From the NCBI GenBank assembly GCA_030699345.1, contig JAUYMX010000458.1, positions 1 through 18,663 on the forward strand: a DNA stretch of 18,663 nt. Direction: 5' to 3'. The DNA is from Methylococcaceae bacterium. GTDB taxonomy: Bacteria > Pseudomonadota > Gammaproteobacteria > Methylococcales > Methylomonadaceae. Position 1 is the stretch's first letter. Every line of letters begins with the position of its first letter. Shown here piece by piece: positions 1 to 6,593 of the stretch. The translations under genes were made by a program, and so were the position numbers. Below the pieces are notes generated by a model. It ran no database searches and had not been told where the DNA came from. It saw only the letters and a list, made by a program, of their open reading frames with translations.

Positions 1-1296
1 ATTTCACAAGAGCGTACCCAGAAACTGGAATTATTGATTCATTTATTGACCAATTTACCCCAGCCATTGGTCGTATGTGGTCCCGAAGGTATTGGTAAAA
101 CTACGCTGCTTAAGATATTGCAGGAGCGTGAAAATCAGTCTTGGCTATATTGTCATTTGCAAGGTAATGCCGGATTAAGTTTTGAAGTTATCCAGGAGCA
201 GCTGGCGCAGATCGGGCTGAACGGTTTGCAAGCGTCAACCAACAGAAAGTGTGTATTGATTATTGATGATGCCGGCACTTTAGTACCGGGGTTGATCACA
301 GCTATTGTTCAATATGCATCTGCACATCCTGTCTTGCGAGTGGTTTTTGTACTTACCCATGACGAGTTGCATGTGCAAAGCAAGTCCGACAGGGTGCTGG
401 ATGATTGTCATGTTATTGAAATTCCGCCGCTTTCTGAAAAACAATGTGGCGAGTTTTTATTAGCTCTCTCCAGCCAACCTTGGACGCCAGTGTCCTTTGA
501 TGCGGTTAACGAACATTTAATAGCAACTGTTTATCGGGAAACGCATGGTATTCCCGGAAAAATTATTGAGCAAATACCTGTTTTGTCTAATGTTCAACAG
601 GGTAATCAAGGGAAGTGGTGGATGGTTGTCGCTGTTGCCACCCTGGTCTCGACAGTGTTGGCTGTGCAGTATTTAAATCCCGCTAATACCGAAAATAAAT
701 CTCTCCCCACACCAGTTGTCGAGCAACCTGTTGCTTCAATACCGCCAGTTTTACAGCCAATAACGCCTCCGCCCGAATTACCATCACTAACAACAAAAAC
801 AGAAGCGCCTTTGCTCGACGAGCTCATTGAGCCCTCAGAACCTCTAGTTACGGTGGAAATTGAATCGCAAAACAGCCAGCAAATTGTTGAAAATAAAACT
901 GAGCCACTGTTAACCCCTCCCGTGGCAGATGCTACAAAAAACAGTATTGAAGCGGCCAAGCCGCTTCCTAAAGAAATCCTACCTGTAGTCAAAAAAGCGC
1001 CAGAAGTGCTGGAGCAGCAAGATAAAAAACCGGAAGTTGAAAAGATTTTGCCTGTAGCTGGCGATTACACATTGCAATTGATGGTGTTATCAAAACAATC
1101 ATCCATAGATGATATTCAGAATAAATACCCGGCTTTACGTGCAGGCTTTCGAGTAACTAAATCAATAGTTGGCGGACAAGAAAAATTTGTTTTGTTCTAC
1201 GGTTCATTCGATAGCGCTGCTGCGGCCAACAAGGCTCGTCAGACATTACCGCCGGAATTCCGAAATGCCCTAGCAAGAAAATCCGGAGCCCGGTAA
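1..1296 (+). CDS. DamX-like AAA/SPOR-domain cell-division protein, 5' truncated by the window edge
   Basis: The reading frame is open from the first base (ISQERTQKLELLIHLL...), so the true start lies upstream; a TTG at 34 would give an artificially short protein. Numbering from base 1, a Walker A motif GPEGIGKT is at residues 27-34 and a Walker B-like hydrophobic strand VLIIDD at 85-90, as in ExeA/DamX-type ATPase domains. A single membrane segment starts at about residue 206 (WWMVVAVATLVSTVLAV). A long Pro/Glu/Thr-rich periplasmic linker follows, then a C-terminal SPOR domain (about 354-431, GDYTLQLMVLSK... VLFYGSF). SPOR domains bind denuded peptidoglycan at the septum, so a role at the division site is likely. 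In gammaproteobacteria such proteins usually follow aroK-aroB, which cannot be seen here. hemE follows after 74 nt. The family call is secure; equivalence to E. coli DamX is inferred from architecture. Confidence 0.88.
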   Translation: MSQERTQKLELLIHLLTNLPQPLVVCGPEGIGKTTLLKILQERENQSWLYCHLQGNAGLSFEVIQEQLAQIGLNGLQASTNRKCVLIIDDAGTLVPGLITAIVQYASAHPVLRVVFVLTHDELHVQSKSDRVLDDCHVIEIPPLSEKQCGEFLLALSSQPWTPVSFDAVNEHLIATVYRETHGIPGKIIEQIPVLSNVQQGNQGKWWMVVAVATLVSTVLAVQYLNPANTENKSLPTPVVEQPVASIPPVLQPITPPPELPSLTTKTEAPLLDELIEPSEPLVTVEIESQNSQQIVENKTEPLLTPPVADATKNSIEAAKPLPKEILPVVKKAPEVLEQQDKKPEVEKILPVAGDYTLQLMVLSKQSSIDDIQNKYPALRAGFRVTKSIVGGQEKFVLFYGSFDSAAAANKARQTLPPEFRNALARKSGAR

Positions 1297-1370
1297 CAAA
1301 CTCAAACAACGGTACTTACTGGTACTTTGATTTTTATATAAGACTCGCAACACTTAAGGCGATCCAATCC

Positions 1371-2438
1371 ATGCCCTCACTAAAAAACGACATTTTCATC
1401 AAAACCTTATTAAAACAGCCTGTTGATCGCACTCCTGTGTGGATGATGCGTCAGGCTGGTCGGTATTTGCCTGAGTACCGCAAAGTCAGGGAACAAGCCG
1501 GTAGTTTTTTGGATTTGTGTACAAATCCGGAGTTGGCCTGCGAAGTGACCTTGCAACCATTAAGACGCTATGGATTTGATGCCGCGATTTTATTTTCCGA
1601 TATTTTGACTGTGCCTGATGCGATGGGCTTGGGCTTATATTTTTCTGAGAATGAAGGGCCAAAATTTACCAATCCGGTCAGAACTGCAGCCGATGTTGAT
1701 AAGCTCCCCATCCCTGATCCGGAAAATGAACTTCGCTACGTCATGGATGCCGTTAGGTTGATCAGAAAGAATCTACAAGGCAGTGTGCCGCTGATTGGCT
1801 TTTCAGGTAGCCCTTGGACGCTTGCTACGTATATGGTCGAAGGTGGCAGCAGCAAGAGTTTTCAAAAAGTGAAAGCCATGATGTATAACGAGCCCAAGCT
1901 GATGCATGTCATGCTGGATAAGCTTGCGCAGTCGGTGGCGTCTTATTTAAATGCACAAATCGCGGCTGGCGCCCAGGCCGTTATGCTATTCGATACCTGG
2001 GGCGGCATGTTAAGTACTGAAGATTACAGTGAGTTTTCTCTTTATTACGCTAAACAAGTGAGAGCATTGCTTAGCACGCAGGTGGATGGGCAACAAATCC
2101 CCACTATTTTGTTCACTAAAGGCGGTGGCTTGTGGCTGGAGCTGATGGCAGATGCTGGTTATGATGCCTTGGGGCTGGATTGGCAAACAGATATGCAGCA
2201 AGCACGCGCCCGAGTTGGCAATAAAGTCGCCTTGCAAGGCAATATGGATCCGGTCGCTTTATATGCCAATCCTGAAGTGATTACTGAAAAAGTAAAAACA
2301 GTTTTAGCTAAATATGGCCAGGGTTCTGGGCATGTGTTTAACCTTGGGCACGGCATTTTGCCCGATATTAACCCTGAGCATGTTAAAGCTATGGTTGATG
2401 CAGTGCGGCAATATAGTCCAGCCTATCACCTTTCTTAA
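1371..2438 (+). CDS. hemE: Uroporphyrinogen decarboxylase
   Basis: Removes the four acetate carboxyl groups of uroporphyrinogen III to give coproporphyrinogen III, a cytosolic step of haem synthesis. The 355 aa length is normal for the family. The N-terminal signature PVWMMRQAGRYLPEYR is at residues 22-37 and supplies the substrate-binding arginines. ILFSDIL contains the catalytic aspartate (D77), and GFSGSPWTLATYMVEGG is the second family signature. The ATG at 1371 puts the N-terminus (MPSLKNDIFIKTLL) where homologues start. The 74-nt gap after the DamX-like gene shows no convincing terminator, so co-transcription is possible. The next gene begins 25 nt downstream. Confidence 0.98.
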   Translation: MPSLKNDIFIKTLLKQPVDRTPVWMMRQAGRYLPEYRKVREQAGSFLDLCTNPELACEVTLQPLRRYGFDAAILFSDILTVPDAMGLGLYFSENEGPKFTNPVRTAADVDKLPIPDPENELRYVMDAVRLIRKNLQGSVPLIGFSGSPWTLATYMVEGGSSKSFQKVKAMMYNEPKLMHVMLDKLAQSVASYLNAQIAAGAQAVMLFDTWGGMLSTEDYSEFSLYYAKQVRALLSTQVDGQQIPTILFTKGGGLWLELMADAGYDALGLDWQTDMQQARARVGNKVALQGNMDPVALYANPEVITEKVKTVLAKYGQGSGHVFNLGHGILPDINPEHVKAMVDAVRQYSPAYHLS

Positions 2439-2463
2439 AAATCGGTTTGCTAAGGTAACGACG

Positions 2464-2922
2464 ATGAATATAGCGAAAAATTTATTAGTGCTGAGCTTGT
2501 TACTGACAGGTTATGGGGAAGTGAACGCCGAGGATACAAATGCCAAAGAGATTACGGTTTATCGCAGCCCTACTTGCGGTTGTTGCGGCAAATGGTTAGA
2601 TCATCTGCAAAAAGAAGGCTTTAAAGTTAAGGACATTGTTACTAATGATGTTCAGTCTCTTAAAGATAAGTACGGCATTAGTGCAGAGCTGGCTTCTTGT
2701 CACACCGCAATTATTAATGGTTACGTGATAGAAGGTCATGTGCCGGCCAGTGATATTGCAACGCTATTAAAACTAAAACCCAAGGTGACTGGAATCACAG
2801 TGCCCGGAATGGTGAATGGTAGCCCGGGAATGGAAATGGGGTCTGAAGCTGACGCCTATAACGTGGTCAGTTTCGATGATAAGCACAACCATCAAGTTTT
2901 CAAAAGTTATCCAGCAAAGTGA
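2464..2922 (+). CDS. Secreted DUF411 (CopG-like) metal-binding protein
   Basis: The protein is 152 aa from the ATG at 2464, which is chosen because it is followed directly by a signal peptide (MNIAKNLLVLSLLLTGYGEVNA, likely cleaved after NA). The frame stays open further upstream, but only inside hemE. The mature part is a DUF411 thioredoxin-like domain. It has a CGCC cluster (C38, C40, C41) followed by KW, a second C79-H80 pair, H92 in GHVPASDI, and a Met-rich tail VPGMVNGSPGMEM (M116, M123, M125). In the family, including the copper-resistance protein CopG, these residues bind copper, so a periplasmic copper-handling role is likely. The 25-nt gap to hemE and an AAGG-type ribosome site suggest read-through from hemE. 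No other copper gene is adjacent. The family is secure; the metal is inferred. Confidence 0.9.
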   Translation: MNIAKNLLVLSLLLTGYGEVNAEDTNAKEITVYRSPTCGCCGKWLDHLQKEGFKVKDIVTNDVQSLKDKYGISAELASCHTAIINGYVIEGHVPASDIATLLKLKPKVTGITVPGMVNGSPGMEMGSEADAYNVVSFDDKHNHQVFKSYPAK

Positions 2923-3046
2923 TGATTTTTTGTAACAACTAAAAAGCGTCACACGCCATTCAATTGAGTCTGCATAAAAAACAGTAACTAGTGGGGTTTT
3001 TAAATATCGCACTGGTTATATCAGCGTTTTTCCAATAGATATATCA

Positions 3047-3061
3047 GGCTATGTCATAGCC
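3047..3061. repeat. 15-nt perfect hairpin upstream of cstA
   Basis: GGCTAT-GTC-ATAGCC forms a 6-bp stem with a 3-nt loop, 55 nt before the cstA start, in the 194-nt gap after the DUF411 gene. It has no T-run, so it is not an obvious terminator. It may be an operator half-site pair or may be chance. Confidence 0.35.
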
Positions 3062-3078
3062 ACTGAATTTTTGGATAA

Positions 3079-3095
3079 TTGCCTTAAATTGGCAA
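3079..3095. promoter_or_regulatory. Inverted repeat just before the cstA ribosome binding site
   Basis: TTGCC-TTAAATT-GGCAA is a 5-bp inverted repeat with a 7-nt centre, ending 6 nt before the AGGAG sequence (3101-3105) of cstA. The position would suit a repressor operator or an mRNA structure affecting translation. No known operator was recognised. Confidence 0.3.
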
Positions 3096-3116
3096 ACAAA
3101 AGGAGCCAGCCTGGTC

Positions 3117-5186
3117 ATGCATAAGTTACTAAAAAAAATAATCTGGATACTTATCACCTTGTTGGGTGTTGCGGCTGTAACTGGGATTGCCCTGAATCGT
3201 GGTGAGCACATCAATGCCTTGTGGTTTGTGGCGGCGGCATTGTCTGTATATAGCATTGCCTATCGTTTTTATGCATCTTGGATTGCCGCAGAAGTACTAA
3301 CGGTCGATGACACTCGTGCAACGCCGGCGGAGCGCCTGGATAATGGTAAAGACTTTGTCCCAACCAATCGCTGGATTGTATTCGGTCATCATTTTGCAGC
3401 GATTGCAGGCCCCGGGCCATTAGTTGGGCCAACATTGGCAGCACAATTCGGCTATTTGCCGGGTACCTTGTGGATTTTATTCGGCGCAGTGCTGGGCGGT
3501 TGTGTTCAAGATATGGTGACGTTGTTTCTGTCTACCCGGCGTGATGCCAAAAGCTTGGGACAAATGGCGCGCGATGAATTAGGCCCCCTAGGCGGCACGG
3601 CGGCATTAGTCGGTACCTTCAGCATCATGATTATTCTGATTGCTGTTTTAGGGTTGGTGGTCGTCAATGCCATGAAACATAGCCCATGGGCCACGGCAAC
3701 AGTCGCTGCGACCATTCCTATTGCGATGATAGTCGGATTTTACATGCGTTTTTTTCGCCCAGGTCAAGTGCTGGAGGCGTCAGCATTGGGGGTGATTTTA
3801 TTATTGCTGTCAGTTGTTGCCGGCGGTTGGATTGATAACCATCCAGAACTGCGTAAGTTATTTGATCACGAAGGTTTAATGCTGGCTTGGTGCGTGATGG
3901 CTTACGGCTTTGCGGCAGCGATTTTGCCGGTTTGGTTGTTGTTGGCGCCGCGCGATTATTTATCGACTTACATTAAAGTGGGCACGATTACTCTGTTGGC
4001 CGTAGCCATTATTATTTTGCAGCCGGAAGTAAAAATGCCGGCGATGACGCAATTTATTGACGGTACTGGGCCGATTTTTGGCGGCAAGCTCTTTCCCTTT
4101 GTATTTATCACTATAGCCTGCGGGGCTATTTCCGGGTTTCATTCACTGATCGCTTCCGGCACCACGCCTAAGCTATTAATCAACGAGCGCGATATTCGCA
4201 TGATTGGCTATGGCGCCATGCTGCTTGAGTCATTCGTCGCGCTGATGGCAATGATTGCTGCAACCGTTCTCGACCCAGGTGTGTTCTTTGCGATAAACAG
4301 TCCGGCCGGAGTGGTGGGATTGGCTGAAGTTGATGCGGTAGCAAAAATCTCTTCCTGGGGCTTTCCAGTGACAGTGGAGCAGATGCAGTTGTTGGCAAAT
4401 CAAATGGGCGAGTCGACATTGTTTGCCCGTACCGGCGGTGCGCCATCTCTGGCGGTCGGTATGGCCAGTATTTTTGGCAGTGCCTTTGGTGAGAAGTTGT
4501 TGGCGTTGTGGTATCACTTTGCCATTATGTTTGAAGCGATTTTTATCCTTACCACGTTGGATGCGGGTACGCGTGTCGGGCGATTCATGTTGCAAGATAT
4601 GTTGGGTAACTTTTGGCCGAAAATGGGTGAAACCTCTTGGGCACCGTCAGTTGTTTTTACCAGTGCCTTAGTCGTTGGTGGCTGGGGCTATTTCCTTTAT
4701 ATAGGCGTGATTGATCCCAATGGCGGCGTTAATATCTTGTGGCCATTATTTGGTATTGCTAATCAATTGCTGGCGGCGATTGCATTGTGTGTGGCAACAG
4801 GGATTTTGGTTAAATCGGATAAGTTTAAATATGCCTGGGTAACGGGAGTGCCTTTACTTTGGCTGGTTGTTATTACCAGTAGTGCAGCATGGGAAAAAAT
4901 TGCCAGCGATGATGTGCGGATCGGTTTTTTTGCTGGAGCCGAAGATCTTGCCGCTAAGTTGGCGGCAGGCAGTTTTACTCCTGAAAAAGCCAAAATCGCC
5001 CCGCAATTAATAGTTAACTTACAACTGGATGCTTGGCTAACCTTGTTTTTTGTCGCGTTGCTATGGCTGATTGTGTTTGATATGTTGCGAGTGAGTTATC
5101 GTTATTTGGTGGGAAAATCGGTGCCGCCATTGGCTGAAGTTTCTTACAGTCCAAGTAGGCTTATAGAAGAATGGGTGCGTGATTGA
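3117..5186 (+). CDS. cstA: CstA-family pyruvate/peptide transporter
   Basis: A 689 aa polytopic inner-membrane protein (E. coli CstA is 701 aa, BtsT 716 aa). The N-terminus matches the family closely: IALNRGEHINALW, then AYRFYASWIAAEVL, then TRATPAERLDNGKDFVPTNRW. The hallmark FGHHFAAIAGPGPLVGP begins at residue 89 and is followed by LAAQFGYLPG and STRRDAKSLG. Many hydrophobic segments follow to the C-terminus. Characterised members take up pyruvate (BtsT, CstA) or peptides under carbon starvation; the substrate here is not determinable. The ATG at 3117 follows AGGAG (3101-3105) and gives the conserved short cytoplasmic N-terminus. It is translationally coupled to the downstream YbdD/YjiX gene. 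In a C1-metabolising host this would be an uptake route for multicarbon compounds or for recapturing excreted pyruvate, which is inference. Confidence 0.96.
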   Translation: MHKLLKKIIWILITLLGVAAVTGIALNRGEHINALWFVAAALSVYSIAYRFYASWIAAEVLTVDDTRATPAERLDNGKDFVPTNRWIVFGHHFAAIAGPGPLVGPTLAAQFGYLPGTLWILFGAVLGGCVQDMVTLFLSTRRDAKSLGQMARDELGPLGGTAALVGTFSIMIILIAVLGLVVVNAMKHSPWATATVAATIPIAMIVGFYMRFFRPGQVLEASALGVILLLLSVVAGGWIDNHPELRKLFDHEGLMLAWCVMAYGFAAAILPVWLLLAPRDYLSTYIKVGTITLLAVAIIILQPEVKMPAMTQFIDGTGPIFGGKLFPFVFITIACGAISGFHSLIASGTTPKLLINERDIRMIGYGAMLLESFVALMAMIAATVLDPGVFFAINSPAGVVGLAEVDAVAKISSWGFPVTVEQMQLLANQMGESTLFARTGGAPSLAVGMASIFGSAFGEKLLALWYHFAIMFEAIFILTTLDAGTRVGRFMLQDMLGNFWPKMGETSWAPSVVFTSALVVGGWGYFLYIGVIDPNGGVNILWPLFGIANQLLAAIALCVATGILVKSDKFKYAWVTGVPLLWLVVITSSAAWEKIASDDVRIGFFAGAEDLAAKLAAGSFTPEKAKIAPQLIVNLQLDAWLTLFFVALLWLIVFDMLRVSYRYLVGKSVPPLAEVSYSPSRLIEEWVRD

Positions 5187-5383
5187 TGCTAAATAACATT
5201 AAAGCTGCTTGGCGACTACTGAGGCGGCTTTCTGGTGACGATGCGTATGAGCGATATTTAGAGCATTTTGCACGCCATCATAATGTCGATTGTCTGCATG
5301 CTTGTGATAGGCCATTAAGTAAAAAAGATTTTTTTAAACAATGGCAGGATGAAAAATGGCATGGCGTAAAAAGATGCTGCTAA
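5186..5383 (+). CDS. YbdD/YjiX family small protein (DUF466), CstA partner
   Basis: A 65 aa protein, the same length as E. coli YbdD. It contains the conserved YERYLEHFARHH segment, a KDFFKQWQDEKW block and the characteristic C-terminal RCC. The ATG at 5186 shares its A with the TGA stop of cstA (TGATG), indicating translational coupling; a TTG one codon earlier is a less likely start. In E. coli the homologues ybdD and yjiX lie directly after cstA and btsT. The family has been linked to transporter function, but its biochemical role is not settled. A strong terminator follows 29 nt after the stop. Confidence 0.93.
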   Translation: MLNNIKAAWRLLRRLSGDDAYERYLEHFARHHNVDCLHACDRPLSKKDFFKQWQDEKWHGVKRCC

Positions 5384-5412
5384 TCAACTAAATTGATTTT
5401 TTTCAGGCAATA

Positions 5413-5451
5413 AAAAACCCGGCTGGAAATATATTTTCCAGCCGGGTTTTT
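5413..5451. terminator. Strong bidirectional rho-independent terminator
   Basis: A 17-bp perfect stem (5413-5429 with 5435-5451) has the GC-rich core CCCGGCTGG, a 5-nt loop, an A-run at the left edge and a T-run at the right. It can therefore end both the cstA-ybdD transcript (+) and the convergent PEP-CTERM transcript (-). Confidence 0.93.
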
Positions 5452-5478
5452 AGTTTTAGAGCTAAAGCGATTTGGTGC

Positions 5479-6075
5479 CTAGATTACTTGTTTGCGTTTT
5501 GCGCTCCATAGCAAACCGAACAAGCCGGAGCCGAACAGCCACATGGCAGCGGGAACTGGGACTGGTGCAGGCGCCAGAGTTACTTGTAAGGCATAAGCAT
5601 CAGTTCTTTGGCTATTGCCGGAATCAATAAATGTATCAACAGCTAGGTTGGTCCAAGAGTTAATTGTAGTATTCCAATTGTTATCAAATTGAGTTACGGC
5701 AATGATGTAATTACCAGGCGCTAACGTTAATGTAATTAAGTCATCCCAACCGTAGTCGCTTATTGCGCTTTTACGATCATCTCCTACGGCATCGCCGCCG
5801 TCGCTTATAACCGGGGTTTCAAACGTTGAGCCAAACAACGTTAGTGTTGGATCAAAGCCTCCATCGGCAACGGGAGTGCCATTTGCCAAAGTGCCACCGG
5901 CGTAGCCGAAGGTTTCAAATGTAGCGAGAGTGTCTTCAGTTATTGTAAAAGCGTATGTAAAGACATCGTTACCGGTATTAAAATTGCCTGTAAATTGATG
6001 AGTCGTTACTGCAGCATTTGCAGCTCCCGTAGACAGCGCAGCAAAAAATAAAATGGAGCCAAATAGTTTTTTCAT
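5479..6075 (-). CDS. PEP-CTERM sorting-domain surface protein (DVUA0089-like)
   Basis: A 198 aa secreted protein. An N-terminal signal peptide (MKKLFGSILFFAALSTGAANA) is followed by a beta-rich domain with Asp/Gly-rich repeats (GNFNTGNDVFTYAFTI, GGFDPTLTLFG, APGNYIIAVTQFDNN). This pattern resembles the pre-peptidase-like DVUA0089 family. The C-terminus (172-198) is a PEP-CTERM tag: the VPVPAAMWLFGSGLFGLL helix and then a basic end, KRKQVI. Such tags are cut by exosortase during export, and the proteins usually go with exopolysaccharide or biofilm matrix. No exosortase gene is in the window, so processing must depend on one elsewhere. Transcription likely comes from the sigma-54 site at 6173-6188. 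An AAGG-type ribosome site precedes the ATG. The gene ends in the shared terminator. Tag identity is secure; domain family is moderately sure. Confidence 0.9.
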   Translation of the reverse strand: MKKLFGSILFFAALSTGAANAAVTTHQFTGNFNTGNDVFTYAFTITEDTLATFETFGYAGGTLANGTPVADGGFDPTLTLFGSTFETPVISDGGDAVGDDRKSAISDYGWDDLITLTLAPGNYIIAVTQFDNNWNTTINSWTNLAVDTFIDSGNSQRTDAYALQVTLAPAPVPVPAAMWLFGSGLFGLLWSAKRKQVI

Positions 6076-6172
6076 AAATCTTTACCTTGTTGAAGTTTAA
6101 GTGAAGTTTTTTGTGACCATCTTATGGTGGACTGCAGGTCAGCCAAATCTGAAATTAGTCTTAAAATAACTA

Positions 6173-6188
6173 GCAAAATTAACACCAA
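6173..6188 (-). promoter_or_regulatory. Sigma-54 (-24/-12) promoter for the PEP-CTERM gene
   Basis: Read on the minus strand the site is TTGGTGTTAATTTTGC, then T. It has the invariant GG (6185-6186) and GC (6173-6174) separated by exactly 10 nt, and TTTTGCT around -12. The predicted start is near 6161, leaving a leader of about 86 nt. Sigma-54 needs an enhancer-binding activator; two matching upstream motifs lie at 6256-6278 and 6430-6452. RpoN and the PrsK/PrsR two-component system are known to control PEP-CTERM genes in other bacteria, so this site makes sense. The match is strong by eye but unscored. Confidence 0.65.
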
Positions 6189-6255
6189 CTTAGTTTTTGC
6201 TATTAATTCATTATAAATCAATAAGATATTTTTTTACTGGATTGCTTGCTTCTAA

Positions 6256-6278
6256 ATGTGTAAAAAAACATGACACTT
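6256..6278. repeat. Candidate enhancer/activator site, copy 1
   Basis: The core GTGTAAAAAAACATGACACTT (6258-6278, 21 nt in two readable halves GTGT-A7 and TGACACTT) is an imperfect palindrome, ATGTGT-N11-ACACTT. Copy 2 at 6430-6452 matches it at 19 of 21 core positions. It is centred about 105 nt upstream of the predicted sigma-54 transcription start, a typical enhancer position. Confidence 0.55.
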
Positions 6279-6429
6279 TTGGCGTGTTTATTGAATTTTA
6301 TAAGATATTTAGTTTATCGACTTTAAGAATATGTGAAAAGAAAATAGCAGTCGGTCATAGGAATCGCAAGGGTTGTAGCCTTATTCGTTATAGAGTGGGT
6401 GAGCAATTATTAATTGTTTTTTAAGGGTA

Positions 6430-6452
6430 AAGTGTAAAAAAAGCTGACACTT
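6430..6452. repeat. Candidate enhancer/activator site, copy 2
   Basis: AAGTGT-N11-ACACTT has perfect 6-bp arms. The 21-nt core (6432-6452) differs from copy 1 only at the two bases before TGACACTT (GC for CA). It lies 174 nt from copy 1 and ends 13 nt before a candidate -35 box of glgP, so it could also affect the divergent gene. Confidence 0.55.
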
Positions 6453-6465
6453 AATACCGATAATT

Positions 6466-6494
6466 TTGTCAGTAGATCCTGTCAGGCATAAAAA
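6466..6494 (+). promoter_or_regulatory. Candidate sigma-70 promoter for glgP
   Basis: TTGTCA (6466-6471), a 17-nt spacer and TAAAAA (6489-6494) give reasonable -35/-10 boxes. A start near 6501 leaves a leader of about 93 nt. No sigma-54 type GG-N10-GC element was found on this strand. The rest of the 518-nt gap (6076-6593) is AT-rich and holds no convincing gene. Confidence 0.3.
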
Positions 6495-6593
6495 TTAACA
6501 ACTTATCTGCCAAGCGCGTGCAGAATGTTTTGTCTAACCATGTAAAAATAGTTACCATCCAAGCTTAAGTTATTTGTTGGGAATATTTAGAAC

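Noticed and set aside
34..36. TTG as start of the DamX-like gene
   Set aside because: The frame is open back to base 1 and the upstream residues (ISQERTQKLEL) fit the family just before Walker A, so the gene is truncated by the window.
2314..2463. N-terminal extension of the DUF411 gene inside hemE
   Set aside because: The upstream start is inside hemE in another frame; the ATG at 2464 precedes a proper signal peptide.
2985..3004. Possible terminator after the DUF411 gene (AAAAAAC...GGTTTTT)
   Set aside because: Only a short A/T stem with one G-C closing pair; too weak to call.
6197..6424. 75-codon plus-strand open frame in the glgP/PEP-CTERM intergenic region
   Set aside because: It covers copy 1 of the repeat motif and the upstream side of the sigma-54 promoter, has AT-driven composition with no family resemblance, and no clear ribosome site.
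6500..6520. Possible second sigma-54 site on the minus strand (TTGGCAGATAAGTTGT)
   Set aside because: The spacing is right, but the -12 element has GT instead of the invariant GC.
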